Positions 22,519-30,458 of a stretch of 33,173 nt of DNA are shown in pieces. The DNA comes from Desulfobacterales bacterium (GTDB taxonomy: Bacteria > Desulfobacterota > Desulfobacteria > Desulfobacterales > ETH-SRB1). The notes under the pieces were generated by a model. The model was not told where the DNA came from. It worked only from the letters and a program-made list of their open reading frames with translations, and searched no databases. Both the position numbers and the translations under genes were made by a program. The stretch covers positions 1 to 33,173 of the forward strand of contig JAUWQO010000019.1 in the NCBI GenBank assembly GCA_030610995.1, in the 5' to 3' direction. Every line of letters begins with the position of its first letter. The stretch's first letter is position 1.

Positions 22519-22547
22519 TCTGCGTCTACCAGTTTCACCACTCCGGC
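22460..22547 (-). tRNA. tRNA-Leu (anticodon CAA)
   Basis: On the minus strand, GCCGGAG at the 5' end pairs with CTCCGGC, followed by A and an encoded CCA. The anticodon stem GAGGA/TCCTC encloses CTCAAAA, giving anticodon CAA for UUG codons. A long variable arm (CGAACTTTAAGTTCG) marks class II tRNA. The T arm is GTCGG-TTCGATT-CCGAC. Its 3' part was restored by the element's own copy at integration. Confidence 0.97.
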
Positions 22548-22588
22548 ACAAAATATATGTAGAAGCAATCTCAAAACATGTTGATAAT

Positions 22589-22637
22589 CCACAAGATTGC
22601 CACGTCGCTTTGCTCCTCGCAATGACCAGAATTGACC
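22589..22637. repeat. 49-bp dispersed repeat, copy 2
   Basis: This differs by one base from 7351-7399. It lies immediately upstream of the tRNA-Leu gene. Nearby, TGTCAGGAA and TTCCTGACA (about 22680-22707) form another hairpin without a T run. Confidence 0.8.
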
Positions 22638-22805
22638 AAAATGAGGGTTGTGCAAAGCTCTCATGGGGTCAGGGATCGGGTGTCAGGAAGGCTTTGATTC
22701 CTGACAGCTAAACCCCGTAAACGGTCATAATAATTTTTAGGCAAAATGGAGATGGATGTCAATAGAATTGCTTGAATATATAATGATAAATTTTTAACAG
22801 AATAG

Positions 22806-23453
22806 CTATTTAAAGATGGCAAAAATATCCTTTGCAGGAACAGCTCCTTCCCTTAAAATAGCCGGTGCATCGCCGGTAACATCGACAACCGTTGATCCGA
22901 CGCCGCCCTCCAAGGGTCCGGCATCAAGTATCAGATCAAGCTCGTCTGCAATCAGCGGATCAAGATCCGAGATTTGCGAGCAGCCGGCATGGCCTGAAAA
23001 ATTGGCGCTTGTTCCTGTTATCGGGTTGTCCAGCGCATTTACCAAAGCACAAGCGGCTGTATGTTCAGGTATACGCACGCCGATCGTGTTGGCGCCTGCT
23101 GTTAGATTTTCCGGCAGACCCTCTTTTGCTTTAAATACAATAGTTATTTTCCCAGGCCAGAACCTGTCCATGATAATTGACGCATAAGTGGGAATGTATT
23201 GTACAAGCCTGCATAAGGCTTCCTGGTTTTTTACCAGCACGGAAAGGGGTTTATTATGAGGACGCTTCTTTATCCTGAAAACCCTGTCGATTGCATCCAC
23301 ATTAAAGGCGTTTGCCCCAAGCCCATAAATAAAGCTTGTGGGAAACATTACGACTCCGCCTTTTTCTATGACACGTGCCGCCTCAACGATTAAAGCATGC
23401 TGAGGATTAACCGGATCTATCCTTCTTATCTTATTTGCAGCGGATTTATGCAA
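22806..23453 (-). CDS. Sua5/YciO/YrdC-type threonylcarbamoyl-AMP synthase
   Basis: The conserved domain reads ALIVEAARVIEKGGVVMFPTSFIYGLGANAFN, then KRPHNKPLSVLV, then FWPGKITIVFKA and GTSANFSG. Such proteins make threonylcarbamoyl-AMP for the t6A37 base of tRNAs. The track start at 23642 runs through a repeat element and cannot be native. I choose the TTG at 23453 (MHKSAANKIRRID), giving 215 residues, close to the short YrdC/TsaC length. No good ribosome binding site is visible, so the exact start is uncertain. Confidence 0.85.
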   Translation of the reverse strand: MHKSAANKIRRIDPVNPQHALIVEAARVIEKGGVVMFPTSFIYGLGANAFNVDAIDRVFRIKKRPHNKPLSVLVKNQEALCRLVQYIPTYASIIMDRFWPGKITIVFKAKEGLPENLTAGANTIGVRIPEHTAACALVNALDNPITGTSANFSGHAGCSQISDLDPLIADELDLILDAGPLEGGVGSTVVDVTGDAPAILREGAVPAKDIFAIFK

Positions 23454-23520
23454 AATTTGTAACAATTTAGCCTTTTGAAAAAGAGTCTGACAGGATAACA
23501 GGATAGACAAGATTTTATTT

Positions 23521-23685
23521 AAACCTAAGTTGAGCGATTTTTTGCGAAGATATGTGCTGAGATGTTGATGCATAAAGATTTGCAAAAAACGCAGGCATAC
23601 CCGTGGATATGTCGAGGATTTTTGCGAAGCCTTTATGCGCAAGAGATCGGCGCAGATTGAGTAAAAAACCGCTCAATTTAGGTTA
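23521..23685. repeat. About 165-bp element with terminal inverted repeats
   Basis: AACCTAAGTTGAGCG at the left end and CGCTCAATTTAGGTT at the right end are inverted copies with one mismatch. The interior (gttgatgcataaagatttgc, cgaggatttttgcgaag) has no coding character. It has the size and ends of a MITE-like sequence. It lies just before the Sua5 gene and creates the false N-terminal extension of that ORF. Confidence 0.6.
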
Positions 23686-24001
23686 AAGTACACAAACAAA
23701 GTTAACTCTCATTGTAGCTATCCAGTAAATCATAAGATATAATCACAACATAAAGAAGGTGCGTATAAGATGGAAAATTGTATTATTGCCGATTTTGGTC
23801 ATTGCGAGGAGCAAAGCGACGCGGCAATCTCGTGGCTTATCAATGTATTATGAGATTGCTTCGCTTCGCTCGCAATGACAATACCGGGGTTATGCAAAGG
23901 TCTCAAAGTATAAGGATTTAGATTTGGATTAACAGGAAAAGTTTCTATAATTTAAATCCTGAATATCCGGTAAATCCTGTCAAAAAATATATTTTGAAAA
24001 A
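23686..24001. other. Repeat-rich spacer between the Sua5 gene and purDE
   Basis: No gene is seen here. The notable part is 23798-23879, where gtcattgcgaggagcaaagc and a matching inverse copy ending cgctcgcaatgac form a REP-like hairpin related to the 49-bp repeats. The rest is AT-rich. Confidence 0.6.
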
Positions 24002-25771
24002 TTAAAACATATTGAGCTTGTTTGCTTTTTGCTCAACCTGAATTGCCATTTCCGTTTTGAAACCATCCAGTATTTTTCCAAGTTCAGGATCGGAAACAGC
24101 AAGTATCTGGGCTGCAAGTATGCCTGCATTTCTTGCTCCTGGTTTGCCGATTGAAACTGTGGCAACAGGAATGCCGGGAGGCATTTGGACAGTGGAAAGG
24201 AGTGAGTCAAGACCTTTCAAGACAGAAGAATCGATCGGAACCCCTATGACCGGAATAGCGGTATGTGCGGCAATTACTCCTGCAAGATGGGCCGCGTGTC
24301 CTGCGCCGGCAATGATAACCTTTATCCCCCGTTTTTGGGCAAAAGATGCAAATTCAGATGCCTTTTTGGGACTCCTGTGGGCGGATGCGACGGTCATTTC
24401 ATACGGGATGCCGAATTTTTTCAAGATTGCAATTGTTTCTTCCATAACAGCATAATCGGAATCGCTCCCCATAACAATCCCTACCTTTGGAGGCTCTTTT
24501 AGCCTTTCAACAGCCTTTTGTCCTATATCCTTGCGATAATATACATTGTCCCACGATATTTTCGAGACAGCCCTGTATGCTTTTGATATTGCATTTGTGA
24601 CAGAATCTCCAAGGGCTGTAATCCCAAGGACGCGTCCGCCGTTTGCTATAACTGTTTTGTTCTTTGCAGCGGTGCCTGCATGAAAAACAACAACATCTTT
24701 CATTCGGGCAACATTTTTCAGGCCTGTAATCGGCATGCCTTTTTTGTATGAGCCAGGATACCCGCCGGATGCCATAACAACGCATACAGATGCTCTGTCG
24801 TCGATTTCCAGCCTGCATTTATCCAGTCTTCCCTTAATTGTGGCCTCCATTATCGGAATTATGTCATTTTTCATGCGTATTAACAGGGGCTGAGTCTCAG
24901 GATCTCCAAAGCGCGCATTAAATTCAAGAAGCTTAACCTGACCCTTATCAATCATGACCCCGGCGTACAGAACGCCTTTGTATGGACGACCTTCAGTTTC
25001 CATAGCACGTATGGTCGGTATCATAATATCTTCCATTATTTTTTTGCTTATGTACCTGTCTACTATCGGAGCTGGAGAATATGCCCCCATACCTCCTGTA
25101 TTTGGTCCTTTGTCGTTTTCATATATTGCTTTGTGATCCTGGGAGGAAGGAAGCGGAAGCACGGCTTTGCCGTCTGTAAAGGCAATAAAAGAGGCCTCTT
25201 CGCCAAACAGGCATTCTTCAATCACCACCTTATTCCCTGCATCGCCAAAATCTTTCTTTATCATTATTTTTTTTAGCGCTCTCAGCGCCTCGTTAACTGT
25301 TGCGCATACAATTACACCCTTGCCTGCAGCAAGCCCGTCAGCCTTCACAACAACAGGTGCGCCCATTTTCCGTATATAGCTTTCAGCCTTTTTATAACCG
25401 GTAAATGTCTGGCCGACAGCGGTCGGTATCTTGTATTTATTCATCAGGTTTTTTGCAAAAGATTTGCTGGATTCTATTTCAGCAGCTTTTTTTGTCGCCC
25501 CGAAAATATTCAAGCCTTCTGCTTCAAAAACATCGACTATTCCGGCAGAAAGCGGCCCTTCCGGGCCGACAACGGTAAGATCAATTTTTTTATCTTTTGC
25601 AAATAAAACAAGTTTATCTATATCTTCTGCGTTGATCGGCACGCAGGTTGCCGCAGTGGCCATTCCCACATTCCCGGGCGCACAATATATTTTTTTTACT
25701 TTCGGACTCTGAGCAATTTTCCAGACAAAGGCATGTTCTCTGCCGCCGCTGCCGATTACTAAGACTCTCAT
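24002..25771 (-). CDS. purDE: PurD-PurE fusion: GAR synthetase and N5-CAIR mutase
   Basis: A 589-residue protein. Residues 1-420 are PurD: the N-terminal MRVLVIGSGGREHAFVWK, the ATP-grasp loop KADGLAAGKGV, GPNTGGMGAYSPAP and EFNARFGDPETQPLL. It joins 10-15 residues of linker to a complete PurE domain (about 428-580) with GIVMGSDSDYAVMEE, SAHRSPKKASEFA and GAGHAAHLAGVIAAHT. PurD joins glycine to phosphoribosylamine; PurE rearranges N5-CAIR to CAIR. Both are purine steps but are not consecutive. The fusion is intact with all motifs present. Confidence 0.95.
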   Translation of the reverse strand: MRVLVIGSGGREHAFVWKIAQSPKVKKIYCAPGNVGMATAATCVPINAEDIDKLVLFAKDKKIDLTVVGPEGPLSAGIVDVFEAEGLNIFGATKKAAEIESSKSFAKNLMNKYKIPTAVGQTFTGYKKAESYIRKMGAPVVVKADGLAAGKGVIVCATVNEALRALKKIMIKKDFGDAGNKVVIEECLFGEEASFIAFTDGKAVLPLPSSQDHKAIYENDKGPNTGGMGAYSPAPIVDRYISKKIMEDIMIPTIRAMETEGRPYKGVLYAGVMIDKGQVKLLEFNARFGDPETQPLLIRMKNDIIPIMEATIKGRLDKCRLEIDDRASVCVVMASGGYPGSYKKGMPITGLKNVARMKDVVVFHAGTAAKNKTVIANGGRVLGITALGDSVTNAISKAYRAVSKISWDNVYYRKDIGQKAVERLKEPPKVGIVMGSDSDYAVMEETIAILKKFGIPYEMTVASAHRSPKKASEFASFAQKRGIKVIIAGAGHAAHLAGVIAAHTAIPVIGVPIDSSVLKGLDSLLSTVQMPPGIPVATVSIGKPGARNAGILAAQILAVSDPELGKILDGFKTEMAIQVEQKANKLNMF

Positions 25772-25839
25772 AATACCTCCATAAAAAAACTTTTACCACT
25801 GAGATCAATGTCATTAACCTTAGGCGATTTTATTATTAA

Positions 25840-26688
25840 TCACCACGAAGAACACGAAGGATTTTTTTCTTTATCTTCGCTCACTTCGTGCTTCGTGGTA
25901 AAAAGATCGCTGTGCGCGCCTCCGAGTTTTTCCAGCAAATCCTGCTTTATCTGATCAAGTTTTTCCCTATTTATATTTGCCCCTTTAATACCGCCGTTTA
26001 ACGCAATTTCCGAAAGATAATATTTGTTGTTATCGGCTTTCATGAGGTCTATGTGCGCAAAGGGGAATTTGCCGCGTTTCATGATAGCGCGGCAGAATTC
26101 CTCTTTTTCTTTATCCAGATTATAAGGAGAACTTTTGCCGCCTGCGGCTATATTCATCCTGAAATTATTTGGATTATATCTGGTATATGCCTCAACATAA
26201 TCGCCGACAATGATTATCCGCACATCTATATAATTTTCCAGAAGTGGCTGCACAACAAAGGGATATGAAGTCTCTGACATGAAACTATAAAGGCTTTCAA
26301 TCGTTTCCCACTTCTTGATTCCAAAACCGCAGTGCAGACGGTCTTCCTTGGTTACAACAGTGCCGATATTATTTTTATTGTATTGGTTTATGGATTGAAT
26401 CATGTCCGCTCGTCGCTCAATAACGCATGTATGAGGTAGCATCCACTTATTAAAAACAAGGGCCTGGGCGACTTTGGAGCTATTTAAAATTTGTGCAAGA
26501 GGGGAGGGGAAGCAGCGCACACCTCTTTCAAGCAGATCGATAAGCATGTATCTTTTCAGGTATTTTGATGATATAAATCTTCCTATGATAACATCGTTGC
26601 TGCAAAGTTTATGATAATGCTGCTTGAATTCGCTATTTTTTCTGATGATCATGAGAATGTCTGCTGTTTTTATGTCTTTCAATGCCAA
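25840..26688 (-). CDS. ATP-grasp (RimK-like) ligase
   Basis: A 282-residue protein. The ATP-grasp core reads LLERGVRCFPSPLAQILNSSKVAQALVF, then YPFVVQPLLENYIDVRIIIVGD, then NIAAGG, AHIDLMKADNNKYYLSEIALNGG, as in RimK-type glutamate or peptide ligases. The substrate is unknown. Its start lies inside the last 56 bp of ddl, so the two are translated together, which hints at an amino-acid ligation in cell-wall or peptide metabolism. The final about 20 residues (TTKHEVSEDKEKNPSCSSW) are encoded by an intergenic palindrome and are probably a later addition. Confidence 0.82.
   Translation of the reverse strand: MALKDIKTADILMIIRKNSEFKQHYHKLCSNDVIIGRFISSKYLKRYMLIDLLERGVRCFPSPLAQILNSSKVAQALVFNKWMLPHTCVIERRADMIQSINQYNKNNIGTVVTKEDRLHCGFGIKKWETIESLYSFMSETSYPFVVQPLLENYIDVRIIIVGDYVEAYTRYNPNNFRMNIAAGGKSSPYNLDKEKEEFCRAIMKRGKFPFAHIDLMKADNNKYYLSEIALNGGIKGANINREKLDQIKQDLLEKLGGAHSDLFTTKHEVSEDKEKNPSCSSW
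25842..25899. repeat. Palindromic repeat at the 3' end of the ATP-grasp gene
   Basis: ACCACGAAGAACACGAAG (25842-25859) and CTTCGTGCTTCGTGGT (25884-25899) form an imperfect hairpin. This is the common caccacgaag repeat of such genomes. It supplies the last codons of the ATP-grasp gene. Confidence 0.7.
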
Positions 26689-27601
26689 GCTCTATCAACC
26701 TGTCGAGAAGCCGGTCAAAACTAATCCCCGCTGTTTTTGCGGCCAACGGGAAAAGACTTGTTTCCGTCATACCTGGTATGGTGTTGGTCTCAAGAACATA
26801 TATATCTTTGTTGTCGAGGATCATATCAGTTCGGCTGTATCCTTTGCAGCCAAGAGCCTGGTGGGCTATTTTTGCATATGTTTTGGCCTTCTCAGCCAGA
26901 TTATCATCAATACGGGCAGGGCAAATTTCCCGGGTTATGCCCGCAGTATATTTTGCATGAAAATCAAAAAAATCATGTTCTCTATCAGGTATAATTTCAA
27001 CAATAGGAAAAACCTCCGGCTTGTCATTACCGATAACCGCGCCTGTAAGTTCAATGCCTTTGATATATGTTTCTATAAGGATCGTGTCGTCAAAAGCAAA
27101 AGCGCTATCAAGTGCGTCTTTAAGTGAATCTATTGATTTGACCATGGACATTCCGATGCTTGAACCGCCATTAACCGGTTTGATTACCAGTGGTATGCCG
27201 AGCCGATTAACATATTCTTCAGGATTGATTTTATCGCCTCGTTTGATTGCGATATATGGCGGGACAGGGATGTTGTATTGTTCGTAGAGCTTTTTTGAAA
27301 CAAGCTTGTTCATTGCAATAGCGCTTCCAAGAACTCCCGACCCCTGATATGGAATATCAAGAAGGTCGAGAAGCCCCTGGATTGAGCCGTCTTCGCCAAA
27401 AGGCCCGTGCAATATTATCAGGGCGACATCGATCTTAGATGCATCTGCCATCAAACGGTCAAGGTCTGTTTTTGGATCATACCTTATTACAATGTATTTT
27501 TCCTTGTTTAGAGCCTCATAAACCTGGTTTCCTCCGTAAAGGGAGACCTTGCGTTCAGAAGAAATGCCACCGGAAAGAAGAGCAATTGTTAGTTTTTTCA
27601 T
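26633..27601 (-). CDS. ddl: D-alanine-D-alanine ligase
   Basis: The start at 27601 (MKKLTIALLSGGISSERKVSL) matches Ddl proteins and replaces the track start 30 bases upstream, giving 322 residues. Motifs are ILHGPFGEDGSIQGLLDLL, KPVNGGSSIGM, YIKGIELTGAVIG, FFDFHAKYT and VLETNTIPGMTETSLFP. Ddl makes the D-Ala-D-Ala dipeptide of peptidoglycan; FDFHAKYT carries the usual D-Ala-specific residues. It overlaps the ATP-grasp gene downstream. Confidence 0.96.
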   Translation of the reverse strand: MKKLTIALLSGGISSERKVSLYGGNQVYEALNKEKYIVIRYDPKTDLDRLMADASKIDVALIILHGPFGEDGSIQGLLDLLDIPYQGSGVLGSAIAMNKLVSKKLYEQYNIPVPPYIAIKRGDKINPEEYVNRLGIPLVIKPVNGGSSIGMSMVKSIDSLKDALDSAFAFDDTILIETYIKGIELTGAVIGNDKPEVFPIVEIIPDREHDFFDFHAKYTAGITREICPARIDDNLAEKAKTYAKIAHQALGCKGYSRTDMILDNKDIYVLETNTIPGMTETSLFPLAAKTAGISFDRLLDRLIELGIERHKNSRHSHDHQKK

Positions 27602-27611
27602 ACTACAGATA

Positions 27612-28133
27612 TTACGAATTAATTGAGTCAAAGGATTTGAAGATCTGCCGTTTAGCTATATTATATTCATCCTGAGTAATCAGGTTGTTTTCAAACAGGT
27701 TGGCAAGCTCTGTGAGTTCTCTGATGCGCATAGAGCTTGAGTCCTCAAGTTGCAAAAATTGTTTTGATTGATCATTGCCCAATGCCGGCATGTTGCTTGG
27801 CCTGCCCATTTTGAAAGAGGCAAGCCCTCCCAAAACGCTTATTTCAACCGGTCTTCCGCTAAACATTGGGGAGCTTAGGGTTTCTTTAAGAGTCTTTCCT
27901 TCCTCTTTCATGCGTCTGTAAATATAATATACGGCGGCAATTATTATTACGGCGCCGCCTATAAGAATCCATAGCATATAATTAATGATGCCACGGAAAA
28001 AAATAACCATAAGCCCAACGCCTGCAATCAAAAGAACATGAAGAACGAGAATAAAATAGGCCAGCATGACACCTTTAAAAAGGCCGGGCTCATTTTTTCT
28101 TTCTTCTTTCTTTTTTCTTTTCTTAAACAACAT
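27612..28133 (-). CDS. Two-TM membrane protein with SHOCT-like C-terminus
   Basis: A 173-residue protein. A very basic N-terminus (KKRKKKEERK) precedes two hydrophobic helices (about 22-46 and 52-71), then a cytoplasmic part. The C-terminus (IRELTELANLFENNLITQDEYNIAKRQIF) is a SHOCT-like short helical domain, as in many small membrane proteins. The gene ends 10 bp before ddl and probably shares its transcript. The function is unknown. Confidence 0.78.
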   Translation of the reverse strand: MLFKKRKKKEERKNEPGLFKGVMLAYFILVLHVLLIAGVGLMVIFFRGIINYMLWILIGGAVIIIAAVYYIYRRMKEEGKTLKETLSSPMFSGRPVEISVLGGLASFKMGRPSNMPALGNDQSKQFLQLEDSSSMRIRELTELANLFENNLITQDEYNIAKRQIFKSFDSINS

Positions 28134-28144
28134 CGGTTAGTAAC

Positions 28145-28192
28145 CGTTCACGGTTGTTGGTTCACAGTTCACAGTTTTTTCAACCGTGAACT
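28145..28192. repeat. Inverted repeat at the end of the DUF1992 gene
   Basis: GTTCACGGTTG and CAACCGTGAAC form an 11-bp stem, with a further nearly tandem ggttcacagttcacag between them. The DUF1992 stop codon lies within the right arm. Confidence 0.6.
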
Positions 28193-28560
28193 GTTTCAAT
28201 ACGTCTAATAAGCTTTGCTTCATATTGCTGAGGCACTTCAAACATTATCGGCGTGTTTCGCATTGAGTTCAGCTTCATAATCAAAAAGTTCATTTTTTTT
28301 AATAAGCAATATTTTTCAGAGGTTTCTTCCATGCCTGATAGAAGCTCTTCAGTTTTCGTTATTTCCTTTTTTAATTCAAGTTCAGGAGGAAGGCAGTCTG
28401 CATTTTTCAATATTTTATACGCGAGGCTTAGTTCTCCTGAAACCCATCCGTCATTTTCAAACAACAGGGGTTTGCCGGAACCCGGCAAATTATCAAACTC
28501 ACCATTTTTTTGAGCCTGTTTGATACGCTCTTCTACAATTTTTTCAAAGCCTGTAATCAT
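28180..28560 (-). CDS. DUF1992 (DnaJ-C28-like) protein
   Basis: A 126-residue protein with the DUF1992 signature near the N-terminus: FEKIVEERIKQAQKNGEFDNLPGSGKPL, then ENDGWVSGELSLAYKILKNADCLPPELELKKEI. The domain is widespread and uncharacterised, also found in the eukaryotic DNAJC28. The second half is a helical tail that ends in the inverted repeat. The last two residues are therefore probably not ancestral. Confidence 0.9.
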   Translation of the reverse strand: MITGFEKIVEERIKQAQKNGEFDNLPGSGKPLLFENDGWVSGELSLAYKILKNADCLPPELELKKEITKTEELLSGMEETSEKYCLLKKMNFLIMKLNSMRNTPIMFEVPQQYEAKLIRRIETVHG

Positions 28561-28798
28561 GGCGATATATTATCAAGTCCCTGATCCCATAAGCGCTAAC
28601 TTAACAATTAATTATTAGCAATTGATTATTGATTATTTTTCCTGCGTGAATATCATCGCATCTATTCATATTTAACAATTAATAATCAATTGTTAATTGT
28701 GAATGATTAATGCTTGGACCCCTGACCCCTCCCTAATTGAGCTTTGGCTCAATTAAAATATAATATACTTGATATAGTATTATCAAGCTCAAAAAATA

Positions 28799-28837
28799 AA
28801 AAAGGCTCCTCTATTAGATTCTAAAAGAAGCCTTTTC
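28799..28837. terminator. Terminator hairpin downstream of the cytochrome gene
   Basis: AAAAAGGCT and AGCCTTTT form a stem with a loop containing TTAGA/TCTAA pairing, close after the cytochrome stop in the minus direction. Upstream at 28733-28754, TAATTGAGC/GCTCAATTA forms another hairpin. The 28561-28850 spacer is otherwise made of AT-rich repeats such as ttaacaattaataatcaattgttaa. Confidence 0.65.
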
Positions 28838-28850
28838 CGACCTCTGAACT

Positions 28851-29663
28851 TTATGCTTTTAAATCATGAGCTGTGTTGTGGCATTTACCGCATGTTGAAA
28901 AATTCTTCAGCATTTCGTCCGCATGAGGTTGGCCGTGACATGCAAAACATGGCGGTACAACCTTATGCTTATTTTTATGACAATAAACACAGTCAAGGCC
29001 ATGGTGTTTGGTAGTATTTTTTTGAAGCAAGTCTTCAGCTTCTTTATGGCAACTTCCGCAATAATGTGATGGAGTCTCGCGTATATAAGCTACTTCAAGA
29101 GGCATGTGAACGGGATGGCAGCCTTTGCATGTCTCAAAATCCATATCTTCGGTGTGTTTTTCATGACATTCCATGCATTCAGGAATTGCCCTGTGGGCTT
29201 TATGGCATTCGCTGCAGGCCAGGTATGTATGAGCGCTGTGATGCTTATTAAGCTCATCTCCCTGCTGCTGGTGGCATGTCAGGCAAGGAGCTGTAATGTC
29301 GCCTTCCATTTTCAAATCAAGAGGGGCGTGTGTATTGGAATGGCAGCCGGAGCAATGCTCAAGTTTATAGTGTGGCGCTTTGCTGTGGCACATATTGCAT
29401 TGAGGTACAGCTCCGGTTCCGCGTGGAGGGTGCTCTATGTGACAGTCAATACAACCGACTTTAGTTTTGTGCTTTCCTCCACGGTCATCAATGGTTGCAG
29501 GTTGCTGAGGATGGCACTTGATACAGATATCATTTGTTAAAGAAGGTACTGCAGCAGAATTATCGGCTATTAAATGGTTTGCAAATATTATAAATCCTGT
29601 AATAATTATGCTCAAATAGCTTAATAACGGTATTATTTTTTTCCAGTTTTTCATATCTGCCAC
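28851..29663 (-). CDS. Dodecahaem c-type cytochrome
   Basis: A 270-residue protein with twelve CXXCH haem-binding motifs (CIKCH, CIDCH, CNMCH, CSGCH, CLTCH, CSECH, CMECH, CKGCH, CGSCH, CVYCH, CFACH, CGKCH) and many extra histidines for distal ligands. An N-terminal hydrophobic segment (IIPLLSYLSIIITGFIIFA) exports it and may anchor it to the periplasmic membrane face. Such proteins carry electrons in sulfate or metal reducers. Either the GTG at 29663 or the ATG 9 bases on may be the start. It has no oxidoreductase partner beside it. Confidence 0.93.
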   Translation of the reverse strand: MADMKNWKKIIPLLSYLSIIITGFIIFANHLIADNSAAVPSLTNDICIKCHPQQPATIDDRGGKHKTKVGCIDCHIEHPPRGTGAVPQCNMCHSKAPHYKLEHCSGCHSNTHAPLDLKMEGDITAPCLTCHQQQGDELNKHHSAHTYLACSECHKAHRAIPECMECHEKHTEDMDFETCKGCHPVHMPLEVAYIRETPSHYCGSCHKEAEDLLQKNTTKHHGLDCVYCHKNKHKVVPPCFACHGQPHADEMLKNFSTCGKCHNTAHDLKA

Positions 29664-30044
29664 TCTTTATACTCCGCCTATCCTAAAAATTTATTTCGGC
29701 CCTTACTGTTTAAAGCTTTTGATAAACAAAAAGGGTCCCGAAACTTAAATAAAATATTACCATAAATCCAAAGAAAATGAAAGTTATAAAACTATCCAGT
29801 CCAAAGTTCTGTCATTCCTGCGAAAGCGGGAATCCATAACCCCTTGATTTTCCTGGATTCCCGCTTCCGCAGGAATGACGATTTAGACAATATGATATTT
29901 CGCTTCATGTGGTTAGGAAGAACTTTGGACGCAGAATATTCCGGCCGTAATCGTTGATTTTATTTTGATGCTATTGACATTGTTTCATATCGAAGTTATT
30001 TTGCGAATTTCAAATTTGATTTTTTCATAGAGGAAAAATATCTT
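29664..30044. other. Divergent spacer with a nested palindrome
   Basis: This lies between the divergent cytochrome and hisI genes. It holds an outer 12-bp inverted repeat GTCCAAAGTTCT (29799-29810)/AGAACTTTGGAC (29919-29930). Within it is a REP-like hairpin (29811-29879; gtcattcctgcgaaagcggg with inverse copy, one mismatch). I see no gene. Confidence 0.75.
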
Positions 30045-30458
30045 ATGATCAAACTTGATTTCAATAAGCTGGGCGGCCTTTTGCCGGCCATAGTTCAGGA
30101 TTATCAAAGCGGCGAAGTACTGATGCTTGCCTTTATGAATGAAGAAGCATGGGAGGCTACACTTTCCACCGGCAAAGCCACCTATTATAGCCGCAGCCGC
30201 AAGGAATTATGGATAAAAGGCAAAACATCAGGAAATATACAGATTGTAAAGGAAATCAGAATCGATTGCGACAATGACACTGTGCTTTTAAAAGTTGAGC
30301 AGATTGGCGGCGCTGCATGTCACATGGGATATAAGAGCTGTTTCTTTAAAAAGATTGAACACGGGCCTGCCCGCAACGCTCTCGCTTGCAAGGCGGGCGG
30401 GTCTGTCAGGGTTATTGGGAAACCTTTGTTTGACCCTGAGGAGGTATATAAAAAATGA
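30045..30458 (+). CDS. hisI: Phosphoribosyl-AMP cyclohydrolase HisI
   Basis: A 137-residue protein with HisI motifs: [44 protein letters not shown], and the metal-binding [22 protein letters not shown]. It opens the purine ring of phosphoribosyl-AMP in histidine synthesis. It is only the cyclohydrolase, without the fused HisE half. AGAGGA lies before the ATG. Its stop overlaps the hisG ATG by four bases (ATGA). Confidence 0.96.
   Translation: MIKLDFNKLGGLLPAIVQDYQSGEVLMLAFMNEEAWEATLSTGKATYYSRSRKELWIKGKTSGNIQIVKEIRIDCDNDTVLLKVEQIGGAACHMGYKSCFFKKIEHGPARNALACKAGGSVRVIGKPLFDPEEVYKK

Noticed and set aside
22511-22711. 66-residue plus-strand ORF downstream of attR
   Set aside because: It reads through the tRNA-Leu gene antisense and a dispersed repeat.
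22806-23642. Full-length 278-residue Sua5 ORF
   Set aside because: The first about 60 codons lie in the terminal-inverted-repeat element and show no Sua5 similarity, so a later start was chosen.
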